Of a stretch of DNA of 64,000 bases, positions 1 to 10,779 are shown piece after piece; within the stretch, counting starts at the first letter, position 1; each line of letters begins with the position of its first letter. The notes below the pieces were generated by a model. It had not been told where the DNA came from. It saw only the letters and a program-made list of their open reading frames with translations, and made no database searches. The position numbers and the translations under genes are program-made. Source of the DNA: Girardinichthys multiradiatus (taxonomy: Eukaryota; Chordata; Actinopteri; Cyprinodontiformes; Goodeidae); assembly GCF_021462225.1 (NCBI RefSeq), contig NC_061816.1, forward strand, positions 24,785,049 to 24,849,048. Reading direction: 5' to 3'.

Positions 1-690
1 CATGTCCTGTTTTCTGATTAAACTAAAATTGAGTATTTTGGCCAAAATGACTTGTTACCTTTGGAGGAAAGGTCCGACAACACCATCCCCACTCTGAAGT
101 ATGTGGATAGCAGCATCTGTCTGTTCTGCTATCGGATGGACTTTCCTCACTTGTAAAAATATGGAAGCAATATCACAAGACATCAGCAAGTTAAAGCTTG
201 GACAGAACTGGATCTTTCAAATAGACGATGTCCCTCAGTATACCAACATATTAGTCACAAGGGGATGTAGGACACTAAAGCCAATGTTTTGGAGTGGCTA
301 TCACAATGTCGTGATATCAGTCCAAGAACAAATTGCTGGCAGAGCTGAAAAGGTTTGTGCAAGCAAGGAGATCTACAAATTTGACCCAGTTCAACCAGTT
401 CTGTCAGCAAGAATGGACCAAAACACCTGAAACCTATTGTGAGATGCTTGCTGAAGGAAAACCAAAAAAGTTTTACCCAAGATAAGCAGTTTAAGAGGCA
501 ATTTTACGAAATACTGAGGAAATTAATGAAAACTTCCGAAATTTTAAGCATACAAAATAAAACTTATTCTGATTTTTAGTAAACTGTAATAATGTTGGTA
601 ATAATGACTCACCTAAAACAGAAAATGTTTTGTCTTATTTAATGTCAGACTGTGCCAACAACTGGAAGTCTATATCTTAAAAAATGGTTT
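1..690 (+). pseudogene. Tc1-like transposase and 3' UTR remnant (truncated, frameshifted)
   Basis: Translated pieces in two frames match the C-terminal half of a Tc1/mariner transposase. Around 205-230 is the segment that normally carries the second catalytic aspartate (a Q-I-D-D-V-P-like version of Q-D-N-D-P-K). Around 380-480 a second frame reads the family's usual C-terminal stretch (Q-F-C-Q-Q-E-W). The aspartate-rich S-P-D-L-N-P-I-E motif is destroyed. Sequence from about 540 to 690 follows the 3' UTR of a common fish Tc1 family as I remember it. The 5' half lies outside the window. It is a dead DNA transposon copy. Confidence 0.75.
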
Positions 691-832
691 CTCCTCAATA
701 CTTAATTTTACAAAAGAAATGGGAAAAATGCCTTTTGCCTAAAATTTGTCAATTAAAGATGACATCATAAAAAAATTTGATTTCCTTTACACTGTATTAA
801 AAACCCCAATAGATACTGCATTCAGCAGTTAC

Positions 833-1618
833 TGTCAGGGCTGGAGTTTTTGTGTGTTTGTGGTTTGTGTTTTCATTTCCTAGTAGGTGCTGATATGTTG
901 CGGCTGTGGTGAGACAGGTGTTACCTATTCCCGGTGATTGAGCCTGGAGTACTTAAGAAGGAGGCAGCTAGCATCTCATTGCTCGAGTATTAGCCTCAGT
1001 GGTAGCTACTCAGCCAACCTACATTCCAAGCTATGTACACTTTGTCTTCGACCAGGTTTAACCACTCTTTGCTCTTTCTAGTGAACTCACCGGCAACTAC
1101 CTGGAGGATACCCAGGCTGGCCCCGGTGGCCTAACCTTTAAGCTACCTTTGTTCCTGAGATCTCCTAAGGATATATTCACCTACGGATCTACAATGCTCG
1201 ACCATATCCTGGAACTCATTCTGGCTGGCTGCTCCTGTACCTTGAACTTCATCGTGCTCACTCATCCCCACCTGTCCACCCTCCACCGAACCGCTAACAC
1301 ACCGCCTACCCACCAAGTAGAAGAGTCAATGGATCTAAGTGAACTTTGGACTTACCGTCTTCGTTGTCATCATTGTTTGATCCAGTCTGTGTGCCTCTCC
1401 TCCTGGCGGATAAACACTTCCTACCTAGTAAGAGACATTGCATAATTATTTATCCAGCTTCGTTTTGCCTCATCACTTACCTGTCAATTCCCCTCCTACA
1501 GCTTTTCCTGCACTCCGTTCCTGCTTACTCATTGAAATAAACTTCCTAAAATTGTTTCCTGGTTTTCCCTTGAACGTCATTCTGCATGTGGGTCAGATCC
1601 TTGCGTAACACTATGACA
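833..1618 (+). mobile_element. Solo LTR of a Ty3/gypsy-type retrotransposon
   Basis: A 786-bp sequence starts TGTCA and ends TGACA, the inverted ends expected of an LTR. It is flanked on both sides by the 5-bp direct repeat GTTAC (828-832 and 1619-1623), the usual length of an integrase target duplication. An AATAAA signal lies near 1537 and gives plus orientation. No internal sequence, primer site or polypurine tract adjoins it, so it is a solo LTR left by LTR-LTR recombination. Family placement is by general resemblance to fish gypsy LTR ends. Confidence 0.8.
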
Positions 1619-1623
1619 GTTAC

Positions 1624-2029
1624 CTCCTCTAAGACTCTGTTCTAACTGCTGCTTCCCTCCAACAAAGCAACGAAAGAATGAAAATGATGTTAATTAGCAA
1701 CGTCCAGCTCGCCCCCAGAGATAAATGCATACATTAATTGTTTTAAATGTGCTGATAATGATCTTTATAAAAACTGCAATGCAGCAGAATGGAAGTGTGA
1801 TATGAGATAAGAGATGATGAGAAGACTCTGCACAAATTGCTTCAGGGTCAGCCCCTTCATTATAGATTCACATACCTTGTGCATTTCCTGTGTTTTCAAA
1901 AAAGAACTAGAACAAGCAGTGAGATGAAGGAGAGAAGAGGAGCTATCTCCATGAACTAAAGGGGCGATAAAACAAAACAAAATCTGAATTACACAATAAT
2001 TATTTTATGTGACAGCCAACATTTGCGTT
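1624..2029. other. Unassigned AT-rich stretch
   Basis: No gene or repeat was recognised. A 71-codon minus-strand frame at 1765-1980 shows no family resemblance and is probably chance. Confidence 0.5.
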
Positions 2030-2375
2030 AAACCCCTTTACTCTGGTGGACTTGGATAAAATTAAATGCAACCAGATGCCTTCAGCAGTCTCAGCTGCCT
2101 GTAATTTAAATGTAGCTGTTCTGTTTCTGGCCCCCGAGGTTTGTTAGAGAACATCAGAGAACAAACAGCATCATGAAGACCAAGGAACACAGCAGATAGA
2201 TCAGGGAGAATGTTGTGGAGACCTTTAAAGGAGGGTTAGGTTCCTTAAACAATATCCCAAGCTTTGAACATCTTACAGAGTTCTGTTCCATCTATCATCT
2301 GAACATGGAGAGGGGATGGCCCTCTCTGCAGACCTACGATGGATGTCAACCTTAACTGACAGGCTGGGCAAGTAG
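2030..2375 (+). mobile_element. Tc1-like transposon, 5' part only
   Basis: The segment follows the 5' UTR and transposase start of a widespread fish Tc1 family different from the one at position 1: a stretch predicting the usual M-K-T-K-E-H start at about 2173, then the helix-turn-helix region with several differences and stops. It ends abruptly at a LINE-like tail. No terminal inverted repeat could be delimited. Very probably dead. Confidence 0.65.
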
Positions 2376-2379
2376 AGTA

Positions 2380-2690
2380 TTATTAGAATATAAATAGAAT
2401 AGAAATATTCTTTGTTGTCCCACAGTTGGGAAATTCAGGTGTATCAGGAGCAAGTAAAAAGCAAATGGATGCATTCAGATACACACAAAGGTAAAAACTA
2501 TAAAAAGAAAACAAAGAATAGAAATTAACTGCACAGTAAGGGAAAAATGTACAAGATAAGAAAAAACTATACAGTTTTTGAAAATAACATATTCAGATTA
2601 AATGAAATGTGCAACTGAGTAGGGTGATTTTGAAAATGTACAAAATGCACATGTATAATTGTGCATAAAGAACAGCAGACTTGACAAATA
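2380..2690 (-). repeat. LINE-type 3' tail fragment
   Basis: The motif around 2400-2440 (a Ttgt-tgtcc-cacag-ttggg-aaatt pattern) resembles the fish LINE tail that reads 'tttattgtccc...ggggaaatt', in the orientation giving the element on the minus strand. The A-rich remainder has no coding potential. LINE clade uncertain. Confidence 0.45.
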
Positions 2691-3668
2691 ATTGAATAAA
2701 ACTGTGCAAAAACATCAGGGATGTAAACTACTGTTTACTATCTATGTATTTACCTGTCACAAAATTTGCACTGCACACTCAGGCGTGAGTGAGGTTCAAG
2801 CCATCCAAATCTGCCCTGGACATCCAATTCAGCCACAGTCTAAAACAACGAGAACAGGCTGCTGCTGCCACCTGAGACGGCGATCGCGAAGTGCGGTCAT
2901 GTGACCCCAACCCTGTTTGAAAACCCCTCATTGGATGGAAAGCCACAGTGCTTCAAGAGGCTTCATCTCGTCATCACTAGCTAAAAGTTTCCCCAGGGCT
3001 TGAGCACCTTTTAAAGGTTTCAGAAGAGACTATTTCTGGATTGAGAATGGGAAAGATTTGTACTTTAGGATTTAGTATTTTAGATTTAAATCTAGGAGTG
3101 GAAATGTGTTTTTAGATATTTTCCAGGGATAGCTAAAGTTTGTTTAATAAAGTATTATTATTATATTATCATAATATTATTATTATTATTATATTTAACC
3201 ATTTTGTAGATGTTTGTTGGTGAAGCGCTCACACAGTTTTTTTAAATTTAGAGAATCGGTGGTAGGTAGTTGGGGAGAGTAAACATTCACAGCATCGCAT
3301 GCCCTGTGCCCAGCTGCCAATGACAGTCTGGAATGTGTGACAAAAATCTAAAGGCGGGGCATTCTGAGCTGAGTGAGAGCCAGAAAAAGGCCTACGTTGA
3401 CGTGGTCAAGGCCGCCAAACCCAGGTAGCTACTTGGGAAGCTGAGGGCCACAAACCCGACTCCTCCAATGTCTTTTGCTCTGGATCTGGGGAGTGGCAAA
3501 GAGAAGCGGCTGATCTAGGGCACCCTAACACACATCCAAGACTCGACTGTGTGGCGGCTGCCATGGTCTCAAGAGGGAGAAGGACAGCCTGAAGCTGGAG
3601 CTGCCCAAGCTGCGCCCCGGCCAGTTACAGGATCATTTCTCTTTACTATATATATATATATATATGCT
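2691..3668. other. Unassigned stretch with microsatellites
   Basis: It holds a TTA-rich microsatellite (about 3151-3195) and a (TA)n tract (3645-3664). Between 3290 and 3640 the composition is richer in G+C and broken codon-like frames occur on the plus strand, so an old processed pseudogene is possible, but I recognise no protein. Confidence 0.35.
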
Positions 3669-4376
3669 TCCAATATGTAAAAATATCAGGTAGCATGGGA
3701 TACTTTTTTACTGTTATGCTGATGATACTTAGCTTTATTTATCTATAAATCCTGATGAGCCCAACGTCTTTTAACCAGAATCTTTGAAAAAGAAACTGCT
3801 TAATCAATCAATTAATGTGGACAGCATTAAATTGACCTCTGGTAATAAAATAAAAAACCTGGGTGTTATTTTTGACCAGGACATGTCATTTAAATGCCCT
3901 AGTAAAAACGTTTCTAGGATTTCCTTCTTTCACCTCCGGAATACGGCCAAAATTAGAAATATCCTGTCTGGGCGTGATGCTGAAAAACTACTCCATGCAT
4001 TTATTTTTTCAAGGCTAGACTATTGTCATTGTTTACATCAGGATGTCCACAAAATGCAGTTAAAAGCCTTCAGCTGATTCAAAATTCTGAAGCAACAGTT
4101 CTAATGAAAATGAAAAAGAGAGATCATATTTTTCCTACTTTAGCTTTCTTTCATTGGCTCCCTGTTAAATCCAGAATATAATTTAAAATTCTCCTTCTCA
4201 CATATAAGCCCTTAATGATATAGCTCCATCATACATAATAGATGTGATTGTTCCATATATTCCTAACAAAGCACTTCGTTCTCAGACTGCAGCTTTGCTG
4301 GTGGTTCCTAGAGTATCTAGAAGTAGAATGGGAGCCAGATCCTTTAGTTATCAGGCTCCTCTCCTGTGGAACCAGC
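3669..4376 (+). pseudogene. L2-group LINE reverse transcriptase remnant, left part
   Basis: The plus strand encodes a decayed L2/Maui-type RT. Near 3711-3730 a Y-A-D-D-T motif is followed by a stop. The frame at 3784-4077 then reads the region downstream of the catalytic box, including the family's [12 protein letters not shown] and S-R-L-D-Y-C segments. About 4100-4376 continues the C-terminal region with stops. The element is interrupted at 4376 by ERV-1 and resumes at 10501. Part of the RT after the YADD box is deleted. Confidence 0.8.
4372..4376 (+). repeat. ERV-1 target site duplication, left copy (CCAGC)
   Basis: CCAGC directly precedes the 5' LTR and recurs at 10501-10505 directly after the 3' LTR. 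Both lie inside the same L2 reading frame, which shows the insertion is intact end to end. Confidence 0.85.
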
Positions 4377-4900
4377 TGTTGGAATAATTGAATAAAGATT
4401 TGTCTTATAGTTTCTCCTATTTATTAACTTGACTATTTGATTATATAACTTTTCATAATGTATGTGTGAGTAAAGGATGTGTGAGTTTGTCTGCAGGCAA
4501 AGATCATAAATAGGAGCTGAACTAGCAGAGAAGGAAGCAGTCCAGTTGAGGAGGTCATAAAGATGAAGGCTGATTACACTGAACAAAAGGCACAACTGAC
4601 CCTACAAGTTGGAGGAGACTGTGGGAAATGTGTTGTTAATGTATAAAGCTGTTTATGACCTGTCTACGATGCAGTTGTTGTTTTCCCCCATCCTTTAGAG
4701 AACAATGTTTTTGTAAACTAGGGACCCCCGAAAGACAATAAAAAGAGGAGGCGGACAGATGCTCTTCAGAGCGGTGCGAGATCTGTAACTGAGCATATCT
4801 TGACCGTTTCTCCTCGCAAAGCGAGTAAAAGGAACTAATACTTTGTCTCTCTTTTCTTTTTGTGTTGTTATAAGTATTGTTAGGTTGGTTAAACCTGACA
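4377..4900 (+). mobile_element. ERV-1 5' LTR (524 bp)
   Basis: Starts TGTTGG and ends TGACA. By eye it differs from the 3' LTR at 9977-10500 at about 9 of 524 positions, with no length change. An AATAAA lies near 4737. About 1.7% divergence implies a fairly recent insertion. Confidence 0.9.
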
Positions 4901-4906
4901 TTAATT

Positions 4907-4918
4907 TGGTCCTTCGAG
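4907..4918 (+). promoter_or_regulatory. ERV-1 primer binding site, tRNA-Tyr-like
   Basis: TGGTCCTTCGAG starts six bases after the LTR and is complementary to the 3' end of vertebrate tRNA-Tyr. After 12 matching bases there is a two-base AG insertion before CCGG, where the match resumes. Two other elements here share the 5' part of this site. Confidence 0.6.
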
Positions 4919-5190
4919 AGCCGGATTCCAACTACGCCTGATGGTTCCAGCGGGTTGGTAGACTCCAGGAAAAGACCGTGCGCACGGCTGTTTTCAACAG
5001 GAAGACACGCAGACCATTTCCGGGACTGGATTTCGGCCCGCCCGCTGGAGTTTGACGGCTGACGGAACTCTGAGAGAGAGAAAAGAGGACAAAGTGGTGA
5101 GTTGAATCTGGATTTAAAACAAAAGTGTGACGAATGACTGGGGGTCATTGCGTGAAGTAAACAAACCCTGTGAATCCTAGGCCCTAACAG

Positions 5191-5440
5191 GTAACAAGCA
5201 GTGCGCCGGAGTCCTGCTTAAAGTATTAGTGAAAATACTGAAAATTCCGAGGTTAACAGCAGTGCGCCGGAGTTCTGCTTGAAGTATTAGTAAAAAATAC
5301 TGAAAATTCCGAGGTTATAGGGGACGACAGAGTCCTCTTAAGTATTAAGAAAGTAATACTAAAATTCCGTGTTTCCAGAACGGCGGAGTCTGAGTTTAAG
5401 TATTTTAAACAACAAAAACATACTAAGTAAAATCCGCGTT
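5191..5440 (+). repeat. ERV-1 leader: four tandem double-hairpin units
   Basis: Four units of about 58-66 bp follow one another. Each begins with a hairpin whose loop holds a GGAGT or AGAGT motif while the stem changes: AAGCAG/CTGCTT, AGCAG/CTGCT, AGGGGAC/GTCCTCT (one wobble) and a weak CAGA/TCTG. Each then has a second hairpin built on AGTAT(TA)/(TA)ATACT and an ATTCCG-like or ATCCGCG end. It sits in the untranslated leader between primer site and gag, where retroviruses keep packaging and dimerisation signals. Function is inferred. Confidence 0.6.
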
Positions 5441-6160
5441 TAAATGTGTGTATGTGAGAAATAAATGGAGGATTTAAACCACTAGGTTTTGCCTCATACC
5501 AAAGCAGTAGGATTGTAAGTGACTAACTTTTGTGGAAGCAAAGGCAAGAATTCTCCACTCAAAAGAGTTGAAGTGAGAATTACCACAAAAGGAGATTTTT
5601 CTGTCACCCTACTGAAGAGAAAAATCCAGGATTTAGAATACCCTAGGTATTTATATGCTGGACCAAATTTAAATAAAAAAAATGGGAAAAGGGTGTTTTA
5701 AATACACTAAAATGAATAATAATGTAAAGATTGGAAATTTATGGAAGCACAGGATCAAATTAAAATATTAAAATTAAAATATTTAGATAAATGGATAACC
5801 ACATATCATTATGATGGTCGTTTAAACTCTAAAAAAAATTAGGTGATCTATAGGATGCAATAATTAAAAGTACATTAAAAGTAAACGTGATTTAAGAAAA
5901 ATGGACAAAGCAGTAATGTAGATGAGGATGTAGATTATTGCTTAAAAGTAACTAAAAAGAGAGAAGTGTGATGCAGGAGACAAGAATGGACGTTTTTGTG
6001 GAAAGCAGAATAGTGCAGCGGGGAAAAGATGTCACAGACTGGTTTGTAACAATAATGAATACAGAACCTAGTGCATCCACAGGATTAATTAGAAAATTAT
6101 TATTTCGGACAGTGACAGTGCAGGAAGGGATACATTTGCATACAAAACAACAATGAGAAA
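5441..6160 (+). pseudogene. ERV-1 gag region, unrecognisable
   Basis: This is where gag should lie. Only short frames occur (5519-5701, 5968-6156). No zinc knuckle or capsid motif is visible, and the stretch is far shorter than a normal gag-pro region (over 1.8 kb), so most of gag and protease is deleted. Confidence 0.45.
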
Positions 6161-7830
6161 TATTCCTTACTGAACAGGAGGAACAGTTTTTGAATGAAGT
6201 CCCTAATAAGTTATGGTCAAAAGACCCTACTGATGTGGGTTTAGTAAAAGGAGCGTTACCTGTTCAAATTAGAGCAAAAACAGAATACAGGCCCAGAGTA
6301 AAACAAAACATGATGCACGTAAAGGAATAAAACCAGTAATAAAGGGTTTAATAACTGCAAGGGACACAAAGTCAGTAAAAAGAAATTACAGTTGTGTAAA
6401 AATGAGGTTAAATACTTAGGTCATAATCTTAGCGCGGGGGGATGCACAATTGTAGAAGAAAGAAAGACTGCAATATTACAAGTTCTAAAACCAGTAACAA
6501 AAAAGCAAATAATGTCCTTCCTTGGACTAACTAATTATTGTAGAAACTGGGTGCCAAATTATGCAGAAATAGTAGCTCCATTAAACAAATTAATGTATGA
6601 GGAAGAGCTGAAAATGACTTCTAAATTGAAATGGAGTGTAGAAGCTGAAGAAGCATTTACCAACATAAAACAAGTTCTAGTTTCCAGTACTGCTTTAGCA
6701 TTACCAGATTATAGTAAACCATTTGTTCAGATGGTAGATTGCAAGGGACATTTTATGACTTCAGTTCTGGTTCAACAATATGGAGATAAAATGAAAATAA
6801 TAGCCTATTTCTTTTCAAAACTAGATAGTGTTACGTGTGCGCAACTATATTGTGTGAGAGCTGTAATTGCAGCCTAAAATGACAGTTGCAGTGCTGCAAT
6901 AGTGTTGTTTCACCTTTTAACCTTAAGAGTTTCCCATGCAGTTTCAGCATTAATACTGCAGAATTAGGAAAAAAGAAGAAAAAAAATTAGAAGTGATTTG
7001 CAGGATCACGAAATAGTTTATGTGAATGATTTCTCTAAAAAGATGAGAGGGAGAAGACACAAACAGGATATGCATTGGTGACAATGGATATAGTGTTAGA
7101 AAAGATGCAACAACAAAACTCACTACAGGAGATAGCAATGTGGAAAAAACATGGAGCTGAATTAAAAGATGAAAACTATATTTGACCAGATAATAAACCT
7201 GTCCTACCAAAGAACCTATAAATGGAAGCATTATTTGAGCCATCGTGTTTCATAATGTCTCAACAGGGGGGAATAGTAGGACAGATATATTAATATTATA
7301 TAACATATTGATTAAATTCTAAAAACTTCTTATTAAAAAAATTTGTAAAACATGTTAGCATGTGTAAAACATTATCCACAAGGGAATTTAAGACAACGAA
7401 GGGGACAATTTGCAAAACTAAGATACCCTTTTCAAACAATTCATATGGATTTTATTGAGCTAAACCACAGTGAAGGGAAAAAGTTCTGTTTAGTCATTAT
7501 AGATGCATTTTCTAAACGGATAGAACTATTTCCAACTAAACATTACAAGCACCTCAGGGTTAACACCCTATGAAATGTTATTCGGAAGACCATACAGATT
7601 ACCACAGTTCAAAAAATAAGTGGGAGTTAGATGAAGAAGCTAACCTAGTTGATTATATGAGGAGTATGTTAGAAACCAACAGAAATAAATTTAAACTAAT
7701 GAGGAATGTTCTATTTCCCAGCAGGAAAACTAACTAGTGGAACCAGGAGACTGGGTGTTAATAAGGAGTGTAAAGAAGAAGCATTGGTATTCACCTAAGT
7801 GGGAGGATCCATATTAGTTATTATTAACCA
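6161..7830 (+). pseudogene. ERV-1 pol remnant: RT and integrase with catalytic parts deleted
   Basis: Class I retroviral pol in pieces. About 6165-6320 reads the N-terminal edge of RT (L-W-S-K-D-P-T-D-V-G). At 6392-6877 a 161-codon frame gives the RT thumb/connection and start of RNase H (Y-L-G-H, F-L-G-L-T-N-Y-C-R). The palm with its Y-x-D-D box is missing between the two. About 7070-7210 looks like the RNase H to integrase join. At 7352-7540 the integrase core begins (I-H-M-D-F-I, first catalytic Asp), then jumps to the C-terminal P-Y-E-M-L-F-G-R region near 7567, losing the second Asp and the Glu. This copy cannot encode working RT or integrase. Confidence 0.8.
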
Positions 7831-8039
7831 CTGCCAGGGCAGTAAAATAACTGAGAGATGAACCTGGATTCACCTTACACATTGTAAAAAGGTCATTTTG
7901 GTTGAAAGCTCCGCCAGGGGAAGTGATTTACAGACTGATAATAGGGTGGACCCAGACATTTAGAGTCTGGAGAGATCCGAAAGTCAGTGAAGACAATGAA
8001 GACACTGGAACCATTTAGAGGAGTGAAAATTTCAGCCAA

Positions 8040-9845
8040 AATGATTTCTAGATGCATGAACAATGCTTTCCGATGCTGGGTGGTTATATATATATTATAT
8101 ATATTTTTTTTCTTATATTGATTTTTATTTTTCTGGTATTTCTGGAAACCAGTCAAGATGAATTAGAATGTAACAACATCTGTTATGAGTTAAATGAAAC
8201 AAGTAGCGCTAAATCAAGGTAGGCAAGATAACCTAACTATGTGCACTAAACAAACTTCTTATACTTATGGTATTCAAGTGTGCGTGAAATCTAAAACCAT
8301 AGCTGTGGTGCTGATCCCACTCATTAGCTTGACCAAATGAGGAAGGAAAGGACAGGATTATAGAAGATATAAATGGTACTTAACTAATGATAGAAGAGAC
8401 ACCTCATGGTCCATGATGGTAGCTGATGAAGGAAACAATTGGACACCAGAGTGGTGCACCACTGCTTATGCTAGTCATCAAAAGAATTTGTTTAAGTTCC
8501 ATAAAGCTGATAATGCAATCCAGGTAACAGAGCGAAGAGAGTGAAAATTATGTTAGGAAAGTTAACCACAGATGACTAAGTTCCAGGTTATTACTGGAGT
8601 ATCAGGAACAAATAATAACTGGTTATTGATGGTAGAGCAAGCAGCTAACATGACTAAAAGAGATTGTGTTGTGTGTATGGGTTCCAGGCTTTTGTTACAA
8701 ATAATTCCAGCTGTGATACCAAAACTCTGTGTGATGGAAGTAATGAATCAAACTAATCCTCATGAAATGTGTCAGCATAAGGATTCTGTTTTTCCTGTAA
8801 TTAGAGCAGATAAGGATAAATCAGTTTTCCATAAGCGAGTCACCACTGGAAACTATACATGTATAAATATGACAGAGAGAGGTAATAAATTGGGACATCT
8901 CATTGCAGTATAGTGTACTACAATTGTAAAAGTAAATACGTGTTTTAAACCAGTCTCTAGAGGAAACATTTGGTGGTGGTGTGATGACGACAGGTTTTTT
9001 GATTGATCACCTTCAAAAGTAACAGGACTCTGTGCTTAATTACTTTATGGTTATATCCTATGTTAGTAGATGACGTAACAGATGGACTATCTAGTGTTAA
9101 AACCACATGATTGGTGAGATAGGAAGTGCAGAGAAGTAGCTTGGCAGACTGAGGGAGACTCTACATACATAGATGCTATAGATGAAGATAAATTAAGTGA
9201 TCAAGTAGCTGCAGGATTTGAATCAAGTATCTGTTGGTGGTGTACTTTGAACAGAAACGTAGACAGGATCAATTATATCCATTACAATGTTCAAAAACTA
9301 GGAAATTGGACACAAAGCGGGTTTGAACTGTCCATGACCGATTGGCTTCAACTTCCCTGATGGCATTCCAGAACAGAATTGCTTTGGACATGTTGTTAGC
9401 TGAAAAAGGAGACGTTTGTGCTATTTTCGGAGAAAAATGTTGCACATTCACACCTAACAACACTGCTGCTGGCTGATGGACGCCAAATTAAAGCCATAGA
9501 AGGTTTGAGATCTCTAAATGGCAAAATGAAAGGGCATTATGGAGTAGACGCCTCAATGTGGGACTCCTGGCTGGATATGTTTGGGAAGTATAAAATTTTA
9601 GTATCATCAGTAATAATTTCCTTTGCAGTGTTTGCTGCAATTTTGACATTGTGTGGATGTTGTTGAATGCCCTGCTTTTGTACTCTGTTAACCGTCTTAT
9701 CACCATAGCTATTTCTCCTATGGAAAACAGAGTTACACAACTCTATCTGTTATTTAAACACCAGGATGATGAAGATGACGAGGATGGGACTGACCACATT
9801 TCTGACCTGTATGCAGATCCATTTCTATATGATTCTGTGATTTAA
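8040..9845 (+). pseudogene. ERV-1 env remnant (gamma-type envelope)
   Basis: Broken envelope gene. A surface-subunit frame at 8572-8913 holds a C-V-V-C motif, the CXXC of gamma-type envelopes. Starting at 9360 a short frame reads the transmembrane subunit's conserved Q-N-R-x-A-L-D-x-L-L-A-E-K-G segment and a C-X6-C-C motif, then stops. The frame at 9418-9666 carries the following region with a hydrophobic membrane span (about codons 60-80) ending C-G-C-C. An acidic tail (D-D-E-D-D-E-D) is read at 9651-9845. CXXC plus CX6CC indicates a disulfide-linked SU-TM complex. Stops and shifts make it a pseudogene. Confidence 0.8.
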
Positions 9846-9965
9846 ATGTCAGTAAGTACCTCTAAGTATAATTGTCTTTGTACTCATGAAAATAATCTTA
9901 CAGTTAAAAAATCTGACAGAAGTGGCTGTTAAGTGATATGAGAAAATGAGCAGATATAAGACAAA

Positions 9966-9976
9966 CAGGGGGGAAA
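9966..9976 (+). promoter_or_regulatory. ERV-1 polypurine tract
   Basis: A run of purines (AGGGGGGAAA with one flanking base) directly abuts the 3' LTR start, the position and composition of a retroviral plus-strand primer. Confidence 0.75.
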
Positions 9977-10500
9977 TGTTGGAATAATTGAATAAAGATT
10001 TGTCTTATAGTTTCTCCTATTTATTAACTTGACTATTTGATTATATAACTTTTCATAATGTATGTGTGAGTAAAGGATGTGTGAGTTTGTCTGCAGGCAA
10101 AGATCATAAATAGGAGCTGAACTAGCAGAGAAGGAAGCAGTCCAGTTGAGGAGGTCATAAAGATGAAGGCTGATTACACTCAACAAAACACATAACTGAC
10201 CCTACAAGTTGGAGGAGACTGTGGGAAATGTGTTGTTAATGTATAAAGCTGTTTATGACCTGTCTACGATGCAGTTGTTGTTTTCCCCCGTCCTTTAGAG
10301 AACAATGTTTTTGTAAACTAGGGACCCCCGAAAGACAATAAAAAGAGGAGGCGGACAGATGCTGTTCAGAGCGGTGCGAGATCTGTAACTGAGCATATCT
10401 TGACCGTTTCTCCTCGCAAAGCAAGTAAAAGGAACTAATACTTTGTCTCTCTATTCTTTTTGTGTTGTTATCAGTATTGTTAGGTTGGTTAAACCTGACA
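9977..10500 (+). mobile_element. ERV-1 3' LTR (524 bp)
   Basis: Same length as the 5' LTR with about nine substitutions by eye, several clustered near 10161-10193. Followed by the CCAGC duplication. Confidence 0.9.
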
Positions 10501-10740
10501 CCAGCTTTCAGTTTTAGTCCGTGAGACAGGCACTCTGTCTCCTTTTAAAGCTAGGCTCAAAACTTTCCTTTTTGATAAAGCTTATAGTTAGAGGGCTTAG
10601 GTTAACCTGAGCTATCACTGTGGTTATGCTCCTATAGGAGCATGACCACTGAATGACAATGATTCTGCATGATTCTGAATGACCACTTTCAAAAACGGGC
10701 CGAGTCCAGGGCCAAGGCTGAAATAGAAACAGTATGGGAG
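10501..10740 (+). pseudogene. L2-group LINE, continuation after ERV-1
   Basis: The reading frame interrupted at 4376 resumes: the C-terminal RT segment that in sister copies follows 'L-W-N-Q-L-P', then the LINE 3' UTR. This confirms that ERV-1 inserted into an existing L2 copy. Confidence 0.75.
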
Positions 10741-10779
10741 TTAGTATGAATGATGTTGGTCTGACTGGTGGGGCGTAGA

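Noticed and set aside
1765..1980. 71-codon minus-strand frame
   Set aside because: No motif, no neighbours and a composition expected by chance.
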